Assembly (NCBI GenBank): GCA_002493085.1
Contig: DKXQ01000205.1
Coordinates: 16,092-25,318 of the forward strand
Length of the DNA: 9,227 bases
DNA from: Lachnoclostridium sp. UBA7122
GTDB taxonomy: Bacteria; Bacillota; Clostridia; Lachnospirales; Lachnospiraceae
Direction of reading: 5' to 3'
Shown here: piece by piece, positions 1-7,379 of the stretch
Position numbering within the stretch: position 1 is the stretch's first letter
Layout: every line of letters begins with the position of its first letter
The notes under the pieces: model-generated
What the model saw: only the letters and a program-made list of their open reading frames with translations
Databases searched by the model: none
What the model was told of the DNA's origin: nothing
Translations under genes and position numbers: made by a program

Positions 1-243
1 GCATGGTATCCAATGTGGAGCTATTCAAATAACCTTACTACTGATACAGATGGCGGTATGGCATGGACAAAGATAGGCGAAATAAAACACGAATACCTTC
101 CAAAAGTAGTAATGGCAAAAGATTTTGATAAAGCATGGGATGAATATATGGACGCATATAATAAATGCAAACCGGAAGACTTCCTTAGTGAAATGCAGAC
201 AGAATTAGACCGCAGAATGAAAGAAGCAGCAAAGTATGAGTAG
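1..243 (+). CDS. Extracellular sugar-binding receptor of an ABC importer, C-terminal fragment (5' end outside window)
   Basis: The reading frame is open from base 1 and stops at 241-243 (TAG), so only the last 80 residues are visible. An ATG at 13 is internal, with no ribosome binding site. The fragment aligns without gaps to residues 475-547 of the second receptor in this window (2336-4033); by hand count about 36 of 73 positions are identical, including the motifs WYPM, DFDK, YMD and the final E-L-x-R-R. This homology and its place directly before two sugar permease genes identify it as the solute-binding protein of a CUT1-type carbohydrate ABC importer (LplA/YtcQ-like), which captures oligosaccharide outside the membrane and delivers it to the permeases. 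It ends normally with a charged helix (KEAAKYE). The neighbouring xylanase suggests xylo-oligosaccharides as ligand; that is inference. Signal peptide and lipobox lie outside the window. Confidence 0.85.
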   Translation, partial: AWYPMWSYSNNLTTDTDGGMAWTKIGEIKHEYLPKVVMAKDFDKAWDEYMDAYNKCKPEDFLSEMQTELDRRMKEAAKYE

Positions 244-290
244 TATCTGTAATTGACTATAATAATATAACTTACGGAATATAGTTTATG

Positions 291-326
291 GGCAGGCATA
301 TGGACCAGAACCATATGCCTGTTTTT
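291..326 (+). terminator. Hairpin with short T run between receptor and permease genes: probable leaky terminator/attenuator
   Basis: Perfect 11-bp inverted repeat: CAGGCATATGG at 293-303 and CCATATGCCTG at 311-321, with a 7-nt loop (ACCAGAA) and five T at 322-326. G291 and G292 could add wobble pairs with T323 and T322. The T run is short and runs straight into the permease ribosome binding site (AAGGAGGTG, 327-335). A partial terminator or mRNA-stabilising hairpin just after the receptor gene is a common way to make more receptor than permease. Partial read-through is inferred from gene order, since no convincing promoter lies between the hairpin and the permease start. Confidence 0.7.
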
Positions 327-340
327 AAGGAGGTGTACAT

Positions 341-1300
341 ATGGCTGGTAAAGCAAGAAAAAAAGCTGCAAACAGAGAAACTGAAATGAAAGTTAAAATT
401 ACATGGAAAGAGATTAAACAGCAGAAAGTTCTTTTAATATGGTCATTAGTTATAGTTATATATGGATTTATTTTCTATTACCTGCCTTTAGGCGGATGGC
501 TTATGGCATTCCAGAATTACAAGCCTGCAAAGGGTTTATTACATTCAGAATTTGTAGGACTGGAAAAATTTCAACGCCTGTTTTCAGATGAAACTTTCAT
601 AAGAGTAATCAGGAACACGCTGGCAATGGGTGTAATCAATCTTGTTGTTACGTTTGTAATGGCAATTTTATTTGCAATCCTGTTAAATGAAATTACACAC
701 AAATATGCTAAAAAGACGATACAGACAATATCTTACCTTCCGCATTTCCTTTCATGGATTATTGTTACAGGTATTCTCCATGATATGTTAAGCGGTACAG
801 GTGTAGTAAATGAACTGCTGAGAAATCTGCATATAATTGATAAACCTATTGACTTCTTTGCACATCCATCTTATTTCTGGCCTATAGTGGCATTTGCCAA
901 TGTGTGGAAAGAAACAGGCTGGAATGCTATTATCTATCTTGCAGCAATAACATCAATTGACCCATCATTATATGAAGCCGCATCAATCGACGGTGCAGGC
1001 AGGTTTGCTAAAATTATGCATGTAACACTGCCTGGAATAAAGCCTACTATTATTATACTTCTGCTTATGAATGTCGGTAATGTACTGAATGCAGGATTTG
1101 AAATACAGTACTTGTTAGGTAATGGTCTTGTACAGAGCGTATCACAGACAATAGATATTTACGTATTGAAATGGGGCATCAGCCAGGGCGACTATGCAAT
1201 AGGTACGGCAGCAGGCATATTTAAGAGTGTTGTCAGCATTATATTAATTGTAATAGCTAACCAGATTGCAAAGCGTAATGGTGAAGAACAGCTGTATTAG
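341..1300 (+). CDS. lplB: Sugar ABC transporter permease, LplB type
   Basis: A 319-residue inner-membrane subunit of a CUT1 carbohydrate importer, forming a heterodimer with the next gene product to make the translocation channel. After a basic cytoplasmic N-terminus (about residues 1-28) there are about six hydrophobic segments, near 29-49, 91-117, 129-150, 177-203, 235-258 and 289-307. The ATPase-docking EAA loop is clear at 212-231 (EAASIDGAG, then a Leu-Pro at 230-231). Length and the N-terminal stretch YYLPLGGWLMAFQNYKPAKG are typical of LplB-type permeases of the complex polysaccharide/oligosaccharide family. The start at 341 is fixed by AAGGAGGTG at 327-335, five bases upstream; Met16 lacks such a site. 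The stop is 14 bp before the next start, so the two permeases are surely co-transcribed. No ATPase gene is present, so the energising subunit is probably a shared MsmK-like protein from elsewhere. Substrate (xylo-oligosaccharides) is inferred from context. Confidence 0.93.
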   Translation: MAGKARKKAANRETEMKVKITWKEIKQQKVLLIWSLVIVIYGFIFYYLPLGGWLMAFQNYKPAKGLLHSEFVGLEKFQRLFSDETFIRVIRNTLAMGVINLVVTFVMAILFAILLNEITHKYAKKTIQTISYLPHFLSWIIVTGILHDMLSGTGVVNELLRNLHIIDKPIDFFAHPSYFWPIVAFANVWKETGWNAIIYLAAITSIDPSLYEAASIDGAGRFAKIMHVTLPGIKPTIIILLLMNVGNVLNAGFEIQYLLGNGLVQSVSQTIDIYVLKWGISQGDYAIGTAAGIFKSVVSIILIVIANQIAKRNGEEQLY

Positions 1301-1314
1301 AAGGAGGTTTTGAT

Positions 1315-2226
1315 ATGGGAAATACAGATACAAATACACAACTTAAGAGAAAAACATCTGTTGCAAATACAGCTTTTGTAGTATTTAATTCAGTTTTTAT
1401 GGTTATTTTTGTAATTATTACTTTATATCCTGTTTTAAACACCCTTGCAATTTCATTAAATGATGGAATTGATGCATTAAGGGGAGGGATATATCTCTTG
1501 CCAAGAAAATTTACATGGAAGAATTACACAACTGTTTTGGAAAAAGACAGCCTGGTTACAGGTGCAGTTATAACAGTGGCACGTACAATAATCGGAACTG
1601 TACTTTCATTGGTCACAAATGCAATGTTAGCTTTTATCGTAAGCAGGAAGCGTTTCTTATTCCGTAAGCAGTTATCTCTTTTCTGGGTTATCACAATGTA
1701 TGTAAATGGCGGACTTATTCCTACATTTATATTATATAAGGAGCTTCATCTTACTAATACATTCTGGGTATATGTAATACCAGGAATGATAAGTGCATTT
1801 AATATGCTGGTAATACGTACATATATGAACGGGCTTCCAGAAAGCCTTGTAGAATCAGCACAGATTGACGGGGCAGGTTATACAACAATATTTATTAAAA
1901 TCATATCACCATTATGTAAACCTGTGTATGCTACAGTTGCATTATTTGTAGCTGTAGGACAGTGGAACTCATGGTTTGATGCAATGCTGTATAACCGTAT
2001 GAGCGGTGAATATACAACATTACAGTATGAATTGATGAAACTTCTGTCATCAGTAACAAACCAGGGCGCTTCAGCAGAAGCAATGAAAAATGCAGCAGGT
2101 GCAGTTACACCAACATCTGTAAGGGCAGCGGCAACAATTATTACAATGCTTCCAATTATATGTATTTATCCATTTTTACAGAAGTATTTCGTTACAGGCC
2201 TTACCCTTGGCGGTGTAAAAGAATAA
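1315..2226 (+). CDS. ytcP: Carbohydrate ABC transporter permease, YtcP/LplC (UgpE-like) type
   Basis: A 303-residue second membrane subunit of the importer, partner of the preceding permease. Hydrophobic segments lie near residues 19-46, 84-109, 119-141, 149-170, 203-222 and 272-290. The EAA loop is at 180-199 in the form ESAQIDGAG followed by I-x-x-P, and the protein ends with the family-typical YFVTGLTLGGVKE. The extracellular stretch LNDGIDALRGGIYLLPRKFTWKNY (residues 48-71) also matches this family. The start is set by AAGGAGG at 1301-1307, seven bases before ATG and directly after the previous stop codon. No frameshift or missing element is seen. The next gap (2227-2335) holds a promoter-like element, so downstream genes may not depend only on read-through. 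Assignment to the family is firm; the imported sugar is inferred from the xylanase and GH43 genes nearby. Confidence 0.93.
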   Translation: MGNTDTNTQLKRKTSVANTAFVVFNSVFMVIFVIITLYPVLNTLAISLNDGIDALRGGIYLLPRKFTWKNYTTVLEKDSLVTGAVITVARTIIGTVLSLVTNAMLAFIVSRKRFLFRKQLSLFWVITMYVNGGLIPTFILYKELHLTNTFWVYVIPGMISAFNMLVIRTYMNGLPESLVESAQIDGAGYTTIFIKIISPLCKPVYATVALFVAVGQWNSWFDAMLYNRMSGEYTTLQYELMKLLSSVTNQGASAEAMKNAAGAVTPTSVRAAATIITMLPIICIYPFLQKYFVTGLTLGGVKE

Positions 2227-2247
2227 AGATTTAGTTTTTTTAAAAAC

Positions 2248-2276
2248 TTGCACATAAAAAAAGCAGATAGTATAAT
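2248..2276 (+). promoter_or_regulatory. Candidate sigma-A promoter for the second receptor gene
   Basis: A perfect TATAAT (2271-2276) lies 17 bp after TTGCAC (2248-2253), which matches only the TTG of the -35 consensus. Transcription would start near 2283, leaving a leader of about 53 nt before the receptor start at 2336. No terminator is seen between the permease stop and this site, so the promoter would be internal to a longer operon. The assignment rests on sequence pattern only. Confidence 0.45.
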
Positions 2277-2335
2277 AATTTCATAATTCTAATAAGACAG
2301 ACCAGACTAAAAACCTGAAATGGAGACTAGATATT

Positions 2336-4033
2336 ATGTTGAAAAATATTAAATACTATCTGCTTTTAATATTTGCGGTAATTGCTACATTATGCCTGTA
2401 TTTCATGTGTATAAAAAGAAATACGCCTTCTGGCAAAAGCATAAGGTCATATACTGCTTTTTTTGATACTAAAGGATTTATGCTTGATGCTAACAATGAA
2501 ATTAAACAGCGTATTGCAGAAATTACAGGTGCAGAATGTGATGAAACATGGCTTGATGATGGTATTTCAAGAGAAAGTGCAATCAATGATTATATATCTG
2601 ATGGAAACTATCCTGATTTTGTACAGGGAGGCCAGGAATTTCTTGAAGCCGGGGCATTAATTCCAATTGACCAGTACTGGGAAAAATACCCTAATATATA
2701 TAATTATCTGTCACAGGATGAATGGGATAATTTCAGGCAGGAAGATGGCCATATTTACTGGATACCACAATTCGGGGTAGTAAGTGGTGGGAACTGTGAA
2801 ACTATACACCATGGCGAAGCTTTCTGGATACAGACACGGGTACTGGAATGGGCAGGTTATCCAGATATACGCACTGTCAGTGAGTATTTTTCACTTCTGG
2901 AAAATTATATAAGGGCAAATCCTGAAATGGAAGATGGCAAAGAGAATATTGCATTTACTATATTATGTGATGACTGGCGGTATTTTTGCATGGAAAATGT
3001 ACCACAATTTCTTGATGGTTATCCTAATGACGGGTGCTGCATAGTTGACTTGTCAAGTAAAAAGGTAATGGATTATAATGTTACACCCACAGCAAAAAAA
3101 TATTTTGGCATACTCAATAAAGAATTTAAAAAGGGAATTATAGATGCTGAATCTTTTACAAGCACATATGATGAATATCTGGAAAAACTTTCTACAGGCG
3201 CTGTACTGGGCATGGTTGACCAGTGGTGGGATTTTGCATATGATATTACAGCTTCTTATGAAAGACTTGGTTTAAGAAACAAAGGGTGTGATTATGTGCC
3301 ATTGCCAATTACAATTTCCAGGGATATAAAAAACCAGTGGCATGTAGACAGGTCAAAGGAATTAGATGTTTCGGGAGGTTTATCTGTAACAGTTACCTGT
3401 AAAGATATAGATGGGGCATTACAGTTTGTAAATGACTTACTTAGCCAGGAAGTACAGAATCTCAGGTTCTGGGGAGTGGAAGGCGAAGATTATGAAACTG
3501 GCAGTAATGGGATGTTTTATAAAACCCAGGAACAGATAATGAGGACTGATGATGTTAAATTGCAGACAGGGCATTTCTGTACTTATTCGTATTTTCCAAG
3601 AAAAGAAGGTATGACTGAAGACGGGATTAATGCTTTTTCCCCGGAAAACCAGGCAGGCATTTTTTTTGATTCACTTCCAGAGGATGTTAAAAAGTGCTTT
3701 AAGGCATATGGCTGTAAAAATTATGTTGAAATGCTTGGCAGTAATGAAGCGCCCGGAGTATGGTATCCAATGTATTCATACTCTTCAAAACTTACTTATT
3801 CTTCAAAAGAAGGATATGTGTGGAAAAATATGAATGATATAAAACGCCAGTGGCTGCCAAGGCTTATAATGGCAGATGACTTTGATAAAACATGGGATAA
3901 ATATATGGATATATACAAAAGCTGCCAGCCAGAAGTTTTTTTTGAAGGGGCACAGGCAGAGCTGGAGCGCAGGCTTTATAAAGAACAAATTTTGTGGCAT
4001 TTTTTCTATACTTTCCCCCTGTTTTTACCATAA
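2336..4033 (+). CDS. Second extracellular sugar-binding receptor (paralogue of the partial upstream gene) with atypical N- and C-termini
   Basis: A 565-residue family 1 extracellular solute-binding protein of the large LplA/YtcQ-like class. Residues 475-547 align ungapped with the upstream receptor fragment (about half identical). The body is aromatic-rich, as expected for an oligosaccharide binder, for example YWIPQFG (141-147) and DQWWDF (295-300). The N-terminus is basic, then hydrophobic (about 6-25), fitting export. However, neither C20 (A-T-L-C) nor C25 (Y-F-M-C) makes a normal lipobox, because the -1 residue is Leu or Met; an uncleaved membrane anchor is possible. The last 18 residues after ELERRL (542-547) have no counterpart in the paralogue and end in a hydrophobic stretch, ILWHFFYTFPLFLP. 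The start uses a modest GGAG at 2322-2325, ten bases upstream. It lies between the permeases and the xylanase, so it probably serves the same importer with a different or overlapping ligand range. Function as a receptor is well supported; its ligand is inferred. Confidence 0.85.
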   Translation: MLKNIKYYLLLIFAVIATLCLYFMCIKRNTPSGKSIRSYTAFFDTKGFMLDANNEIKQRIAEITGAECDETWLDDGISRESAINDYISDGNYPDFVQGGQEFLEAGALIPIDQYWEKYPNIYNYLSQDEWDNFRQEDGHIYWIPQFGVVSGGNCETIHHGEAFWIQTRVLEWAGYPDIRTVSEYFSLLENYIRANPEMEDGKENIAFTILCDDWRYFCMENVPQFLDGYPNDGCCIVDLSSKKVMDYNVTPTAKKYFGILNKEFKKGIIDAESFTSTYDEYLEKLSTGAVLGMVDQWWDFAYDITASYERLGLRNKGCDYVPLPITISRDIKNQWHVDRSKELDVSGGLSVTVTCKDIDGALQFVNDLLSQEVQNLRFWGVEGEDYETGSNGMFYKTQEQIMRTDDVKLQTGHFCTYSYFPRKEGMTEDGINAFSPENQAGIFFDSLPEDVKKCFKAYGCKNYVEMLGSNEAPGVWYPMYSYSSKLTYSSKEGYVWKNMNDIKRQWLPRLIMADDFDKTWDKYMDIYKSCQPEVFFEGAQAELERRLYKEQILWHFFYTFPLFLP

Positions 4034-4039
4034 TTATAA

Positions 4040-4070
4040 TGGACAAAATTCTACAGGAAATATATATAAT
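4040..4070 (+). promoter_or_regulatory. Weak candidate promoter upstream of the xylanase
   Basis: TGGACA (4040-4045, five of six -35 consensus bases) is followed after 19 bp by TATAAT (4065-4070); with TATATA at 4063-4068 as the -10 the spacing is 17 bp. Transcription would begin near 4077, about 38 nt before the xylanase start. The region is very AT-rich, so such matches arise easily by chance. The xylanase could equally be transcribed from upstream, since only 81 bp separate it from the receptor stop and no terminator is visible there. Confidence 0.3.
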
Positions 4071-4102
4071 ATAGATGGTATTTACTAATAATAATAATGA
4101 AT

Positions 4103-4110
4103 GGAGGAGG
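4103..4110 (+). promoter_or_regulatory. Strong ribosome binding site that fixes the xylanase start
   Basis: GGAGGAGG at 4103-4110 lies four to seven bases before ATG 4115. The in-frame ATG at 4097 is upstream of this site, has no Shine-Dalgarno sequence of its own, and would add six residues (MNGGGF) encoded largely by the ribosome binding site itself. The true start is therefore 4115, which also leaves a normal signal peptide beginning MLAKKLKK. A (TAA)4 run at 4086-4097 directly precedes it and may keep the site unstructured. Confidence 0.85.
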
Positions 4111-4114
4111 TTTT

Positions 4115-7100
4115 ATGTTAGCTAAGAAACTGAAAAAGATAGCATGTACAACATTATGTGCATCTATGGCATTAACGGTGCCTGGTACAGGAATACCAGG
4201 AATTACAGCATTTGTGTCTGCTTCAGATACTAACATCCTGGACAATGCATCATTTGGGAAAGATGCCGGCAACTGGTTTGCAACAACTGCAGATACGGCA
4301 AAGCTTGAGTTTGTTAATGATGGAAACGGACATGACAAGGACAGTGGTTATATAAAAGTAACCGGAAGGTCTGATACATGGAATTCACTTGCACAGGATA
4401 TTACAAGCAAGGTAAAAAACAAAACAAAGTACAATTTTAGCTGCTGGGTTAAGCTTGGTGAAGAATATACAGCAGAATCAACAGTAAAAGCAGGCCTTAC
4501 AATACGGTCAACAGGTGATAACGGTGGCGAGCCTGTTTATGATGGCTGGAATATATCAGGCAACACTGTTACAGCCTCAAAAGATGAATGGCGGCAGATA
4601 AGCGGAAGTTTTACTGCAAACTGGACAGGAGAACTTAAAGAACTCCAATTTAAAGTTGCTGATGAAACATGTAAAAATTCATTTTATGTAGATGACCTTT
4701 CGATTACAGAAAATACTGCAGATTTGTCAATAGAAAAGGACATACCTTCATTAAAGGATTATTTTATTTCTAAAAATAAAAATTATGACTTTAAGGTGGG
4801 AGGTGCGCTTACAGCAGATATTCTTACCAATAGCAACAAAATGCAGCTTGTACAGAAGCACTATAACAGTGTGACAGCAGGCAATGAAATGAAGCCAGAT
4901 TATATTATTAAGGGAATTAATGATGATGGCAGTCTTAAACTTGATTTTACAATTCCTGATACTACACTTGATGCTTTCTGGAAATACAACCAGGGCAAAG
5001 CTGCAAAAGACCAGATACATGTACGTGGCCATGTGCTTTGCTGGCATTCACAGACACCAGAAATATTCTTTAAAGACAAAAGTGGAAAACTTCTTGATAG
5101 TAAAGCCATGAATAAAAGGCTTGAAGAATATATAAAGGCTGTAACAGGGCATGTCCAGGAAAAATATCCAGGCCTTGTTTACTGCTGGGATGTTGTTAAT
5201 GAGGCAATTGTCCCTGAAGATGGGGAAGTGGGTGGAATAAGAAAAGCAAATGGCAGTGTTGAAACATATTACCACCAGATTTATGGCAGCAGTAATGAGT
5301 ATATTATTAATGCCTTTAAATATGCTAATAAATATGCAGACCCATCTGTAAAGCTTTTTTATAATGACTATGGCGAAACAGACAAAACAAAAATGGAATG
5401 TATATGTAATCTTGTAGATGCTATAAAGGCAGCAGAAGGTACAAGAATTGACGGCATTGGCATGCAGTCACATTATTCAATGGAATCTCCTAGTGCCAGT
5501 GAACTGTATACTGCAATTACAACATATGCAAAACATGCAGATGAGGTACAGATTACAGAACTTGACATGCTTGCAAGTAAAAGTTATGATGGCAGCGCTG
5601 CACAAAAAGAAGCAGAGCAGACAAAACAGGCATACCGTTATAAAGAGATAATTGATACCATTCTTAAAGCTAAAGACGATGGTGCCAATGTTACAGCCCT
5701 GGTATTCTGGGGCGTGTCTGATGACGATTCATGGCTGCTTTCACCTGAGTTTTCACAGGGAAGGCATAATATGCCACTTTTATTTGATGAAAATCTTAAA
5801 GCAAAACCAGCATACTGGGGTGTTGTTGACCCAGGAAAGCTTATGCCTGCCATTAATGAAGCAGATGTATTGCAGAGCAACAGCAGTGACTGGACTCTTG
5901 CAACACCAGTAAGCATTGGCACAGATGGAAATTCATCAATGAAACTTTTATGGAAAGATGGAAAACTTTGTGCACAGGTAACAGTTAAAGACAGCAGCAA
6001 TGATAATAATGATGAAGTAAAATTTTATCTGGACAAAAATAATTCAAAGGCAGAAAATACAGATGGCGTTGAAACTGTTGTTATAAAGAGAAGTGACGCA
6101 AAAGCTTCCAGCGATGGATATATAGTAGAAAAAGAGTTTGATATTGCTGATAAAGCTGCTAATGACAAGATAGGATTTGATGTAGTTGTTACAGATGGTT
6201 CATCAAATACTAAACAGTGCTGGAATGACCTTCAGATGAAGCAAAGTGAAAGAAGCAAATATTATGGCACACTGTCATTAAAACCATTTATGGTTATTGT
6301 AAAAGGAAATGCAGATATTGATGGTGAAGCTGATGATATCTGGAACAGTGTAACAGCACATAAACTTACAGTAAATTCAAATTCGTCTGTTAGTACAACA
6401 GGTACTGTAAAAACAATGTGGGATGAAAATTACCTTTATGTACTTGCTGAAATTAAAGATGAATGTCTGGATAAGAGCAGTGCTAATGTATGGGAACAGG
6501 ACTCACTGGAGATATTTGTAGATGAAAATAATGGTAAAAGTGATACATATGAAGATGATGACTGCCAGTACAGAATCAATTTTGATAATGAATTAAGCTT
6601 TAATGGTACAAATTGCAATGATACTAATATCCAGAGTGCAACAAAGAAAACAAGTGATGGATATATAGCAGAGGCAAAAATTAAGTTTAATACTGTAAAA
6701 GAAGCAGAGAATAATCTTATAGGTGTTGATTTCCAGATAAATGACGCAGATAAGTCTGGCACACGTGTTGCTACAATCAACTGGTATGACGCATCAGGCA
6801 TGGGATATGCTAAACCGGCAGTATTTGGCACAGCTAAACTTGTAGCAGCAGATACATCTAAAACAGATATCAGCACTGCAAAGATTAGCAAAATCCAGAA
6901 TTATAGTTATACAGGAAAAGAAATCAAGCCAGAATTAACTGTAGAAGCATCTGGCAAAAAGCTTGCAGAAGGCACAGATTATACATTAAGTTATAAAGAC
7001 AATATTAACTCAGGCAATGCCACAGTTACAATTACTGGATGTGGGGACTATACAGGAGAAATATCCAGACAGTTTAAAATTGCGAAAGCTAAACAAAAAA

Positions 7101-7345
7101 TTACTGTTAAAAAAGCTTCTTATAAGAAAACTACCAGCGACAAAAGTTTTAAATTAACAGGCATTAATGGATATGGGCAGTTAAGCTATAAGAGTTCCCA
7201 GGCAAAAGTGGCAACTGTTAATAAAAGTGGAAAGGTAAAAATTAAAGGGGCTGGAACAGCAAAAATTACTATTACAGCTTCAGGTGATAAAAACCATAAA
7301 AAAGCACAGACAGTTATAACAGTTAAAGTAACAGATAAAAAATAA
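4115..7345 (+). CDS. xynA: Secreted multimodular endo-1,4-beta-xylanase: CBM22-like, GH10, two CBM9-like, Ig-like/surface repeat modules
   Basis: A 1076-residue secreted enzyme cutting internal beta-1,4 bonds of xylan outside the cell. A signal peptide covers residues 1-36, with likely cleavage after VSA (34-36). Residues about 38-200 form a CBM22-type jelly roll. About 205-575 is the GH10 barrel, with GHVLCWHSQTP (305-315), acid/base E363 in WDVVNEA, NDYGE (417-421), QSHY (451-454), nucleophile E482 in ITELDM and FWGVSDDDSW (531-540); both catalytic glutamates of this retaining family are present. About 580-722 and 726-910 are CBM9-like, the second better conserved (VWEQDSLEIFVDENNG). About 918-990 is a YTGK...GTDYT repeat, and 992-1073 an Ig-like (Big_2-type) domain with 22 Lys in the last 86 residues. 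There is no sortase motif or SLH domain. The order CBM22-GH10-CBM9-CBM9 is known from other xylanases. It is followed by a terminator and a GH43 gene that would finish breakdown inside the cell. Confidence 0.95.
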   Translation: MLAKKLKKIACTTLCASMALTVPGTGIPGITAFVSASDTNILDNASFGKDAGNWFATTADTAKLEFVNDGNGHDKDSGYIKVTGRSDTWNSLAQDITSKVKNKTKYNFSCWVKLGEEYTAESTVKAGLTIRSTGDNGGEPVYDGWNISGNTVTASKDEWRQISGSFTANWTGELKELQFKVADETCKNSFYVDDLSITENTADLSIEKDIPSLKDYFISKNKNYDFKVGGALTADILTNSNKMQLVQKHYNSVTAGNEMKPDYIIKGINDDGSLKLDFTIPDTTLDAFWKYNQGKAAKDQIHVRGHVLCWHSQTPEIFFKDKSGKLLDSKAMNKRLEEYIKAVTGHVQEKYPGLVYCWDVVNEAIVPEDGEVGGIRKANGSVETYYHQIYGSSNEYIINAFKYANKYADPSVKLFYNDYGETDKTKMECICNLVDAIKAAEGTRIDGIGMQSHYSMESPSASELYTAITTYAKHADEVQITELDMLASKSYDGSAAQKEAEQTKQAYRYKEIIDTILKAKDDGANVTALVFWGVSDDDSWLLSPEFSQGRHNMPLLFDENLKAKPAYWGVVDPGKLMPAINEADVLQSNSSDWTLATPVSIGTDGNSSMKLLWKDGKLCAQVTVKDSSNDNNDEVKFYLDKNNSKAENTDGVETVVIKRSDAKASSDGYIVEKEFDIADKAANDKIGFDVVVTDGSSNTKQCWNDLQMKQSERSKYYGTLSLKPFMVIVKGNADIDGEADDIWNSVTAHKLTVNSNSSVSTTGTVKTMWDENYLYVLAEIKDECLDKSSANVWEQDSLEIFVDENNGKSDTYEDDDCQYRINFDNELSFNGTNCNDTNIQSATKKTSDGYIAEAKIKFNTVKEAENNLIGVDFQINDADKSGTRVATINWYDASGMGYAKPAVFGTAKLVAADTSKTDISTAKISKIQNYSYTGKEIKPELTVEASGKKLAEGTDYTLSYKDNINSGNATVTITGCGDYTGEISRQFKIAKAKQKITVKKASYKKTTSDKSFKLTGINGYGQLSYKSSQAKVATVNKSGKVKIKGAGTAKITITASGDKNHKKAQTVITVKVTDKK

Positions 7346-7379
7346 CTATATAGATGACGGTTAATTATCATAATAACGT

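Noticed and set aside
253..285. TTGACT (253-258) with TATAGT (280-285), and a TATAAT at 258-263, as a promoter for lplB
   Set aside because: The first pair is 21 bp apart, too far, and the second has no -35-like sequence at the right distance. Both also lie upstream of the terminator-like hairpin.
2234..2247. GTTTTT/AAAAAC after the second permease as a terminator
   Set aside because: It is an AT-only stem with a 2-nt loop and no following T run, so it would not be stable.
2227..2335. Catabolite-repression (cre-like) operators in the gaps between genes
   Set aside because: I scanned all gaps for a TGNAANCGNNNNCA-type site and found no acceptable match.
2336..4033. High cysteine content of the second receptor as a sign of a metal-binding or redox role
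   Set aside because: The cysteines are scattered with no CxxC-type pattern. The secreted xylanase also carries many free cysteines, so this fits a strict anaerobe rather than a special function.
4018..4057. Nested inverted repeats (CCTGT...ACAGG and CCAT...ATGG) as a terminator between the second receptor and the xylanase
   Set aside because: The stems are only 5 and 4 bp, separated by unpaired bases, and no T run follows. This is not a convincing terminator.
4097..4114. Upstream ATG at 4097 as the xylanase start
   Set aside because: It lacks a ribosome binding site and its added codons overlap GGAGGAGG, which clearly serves ATG 4115.
6436..6891. A 151-codon open frame on the minus strand inside the xylanase gene
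   Set aside because: It has no family-like features and lies fully opposite well-conserved CBM9 coding sequence. It is a shadow frame of a low-complexity, AT-rich gene.
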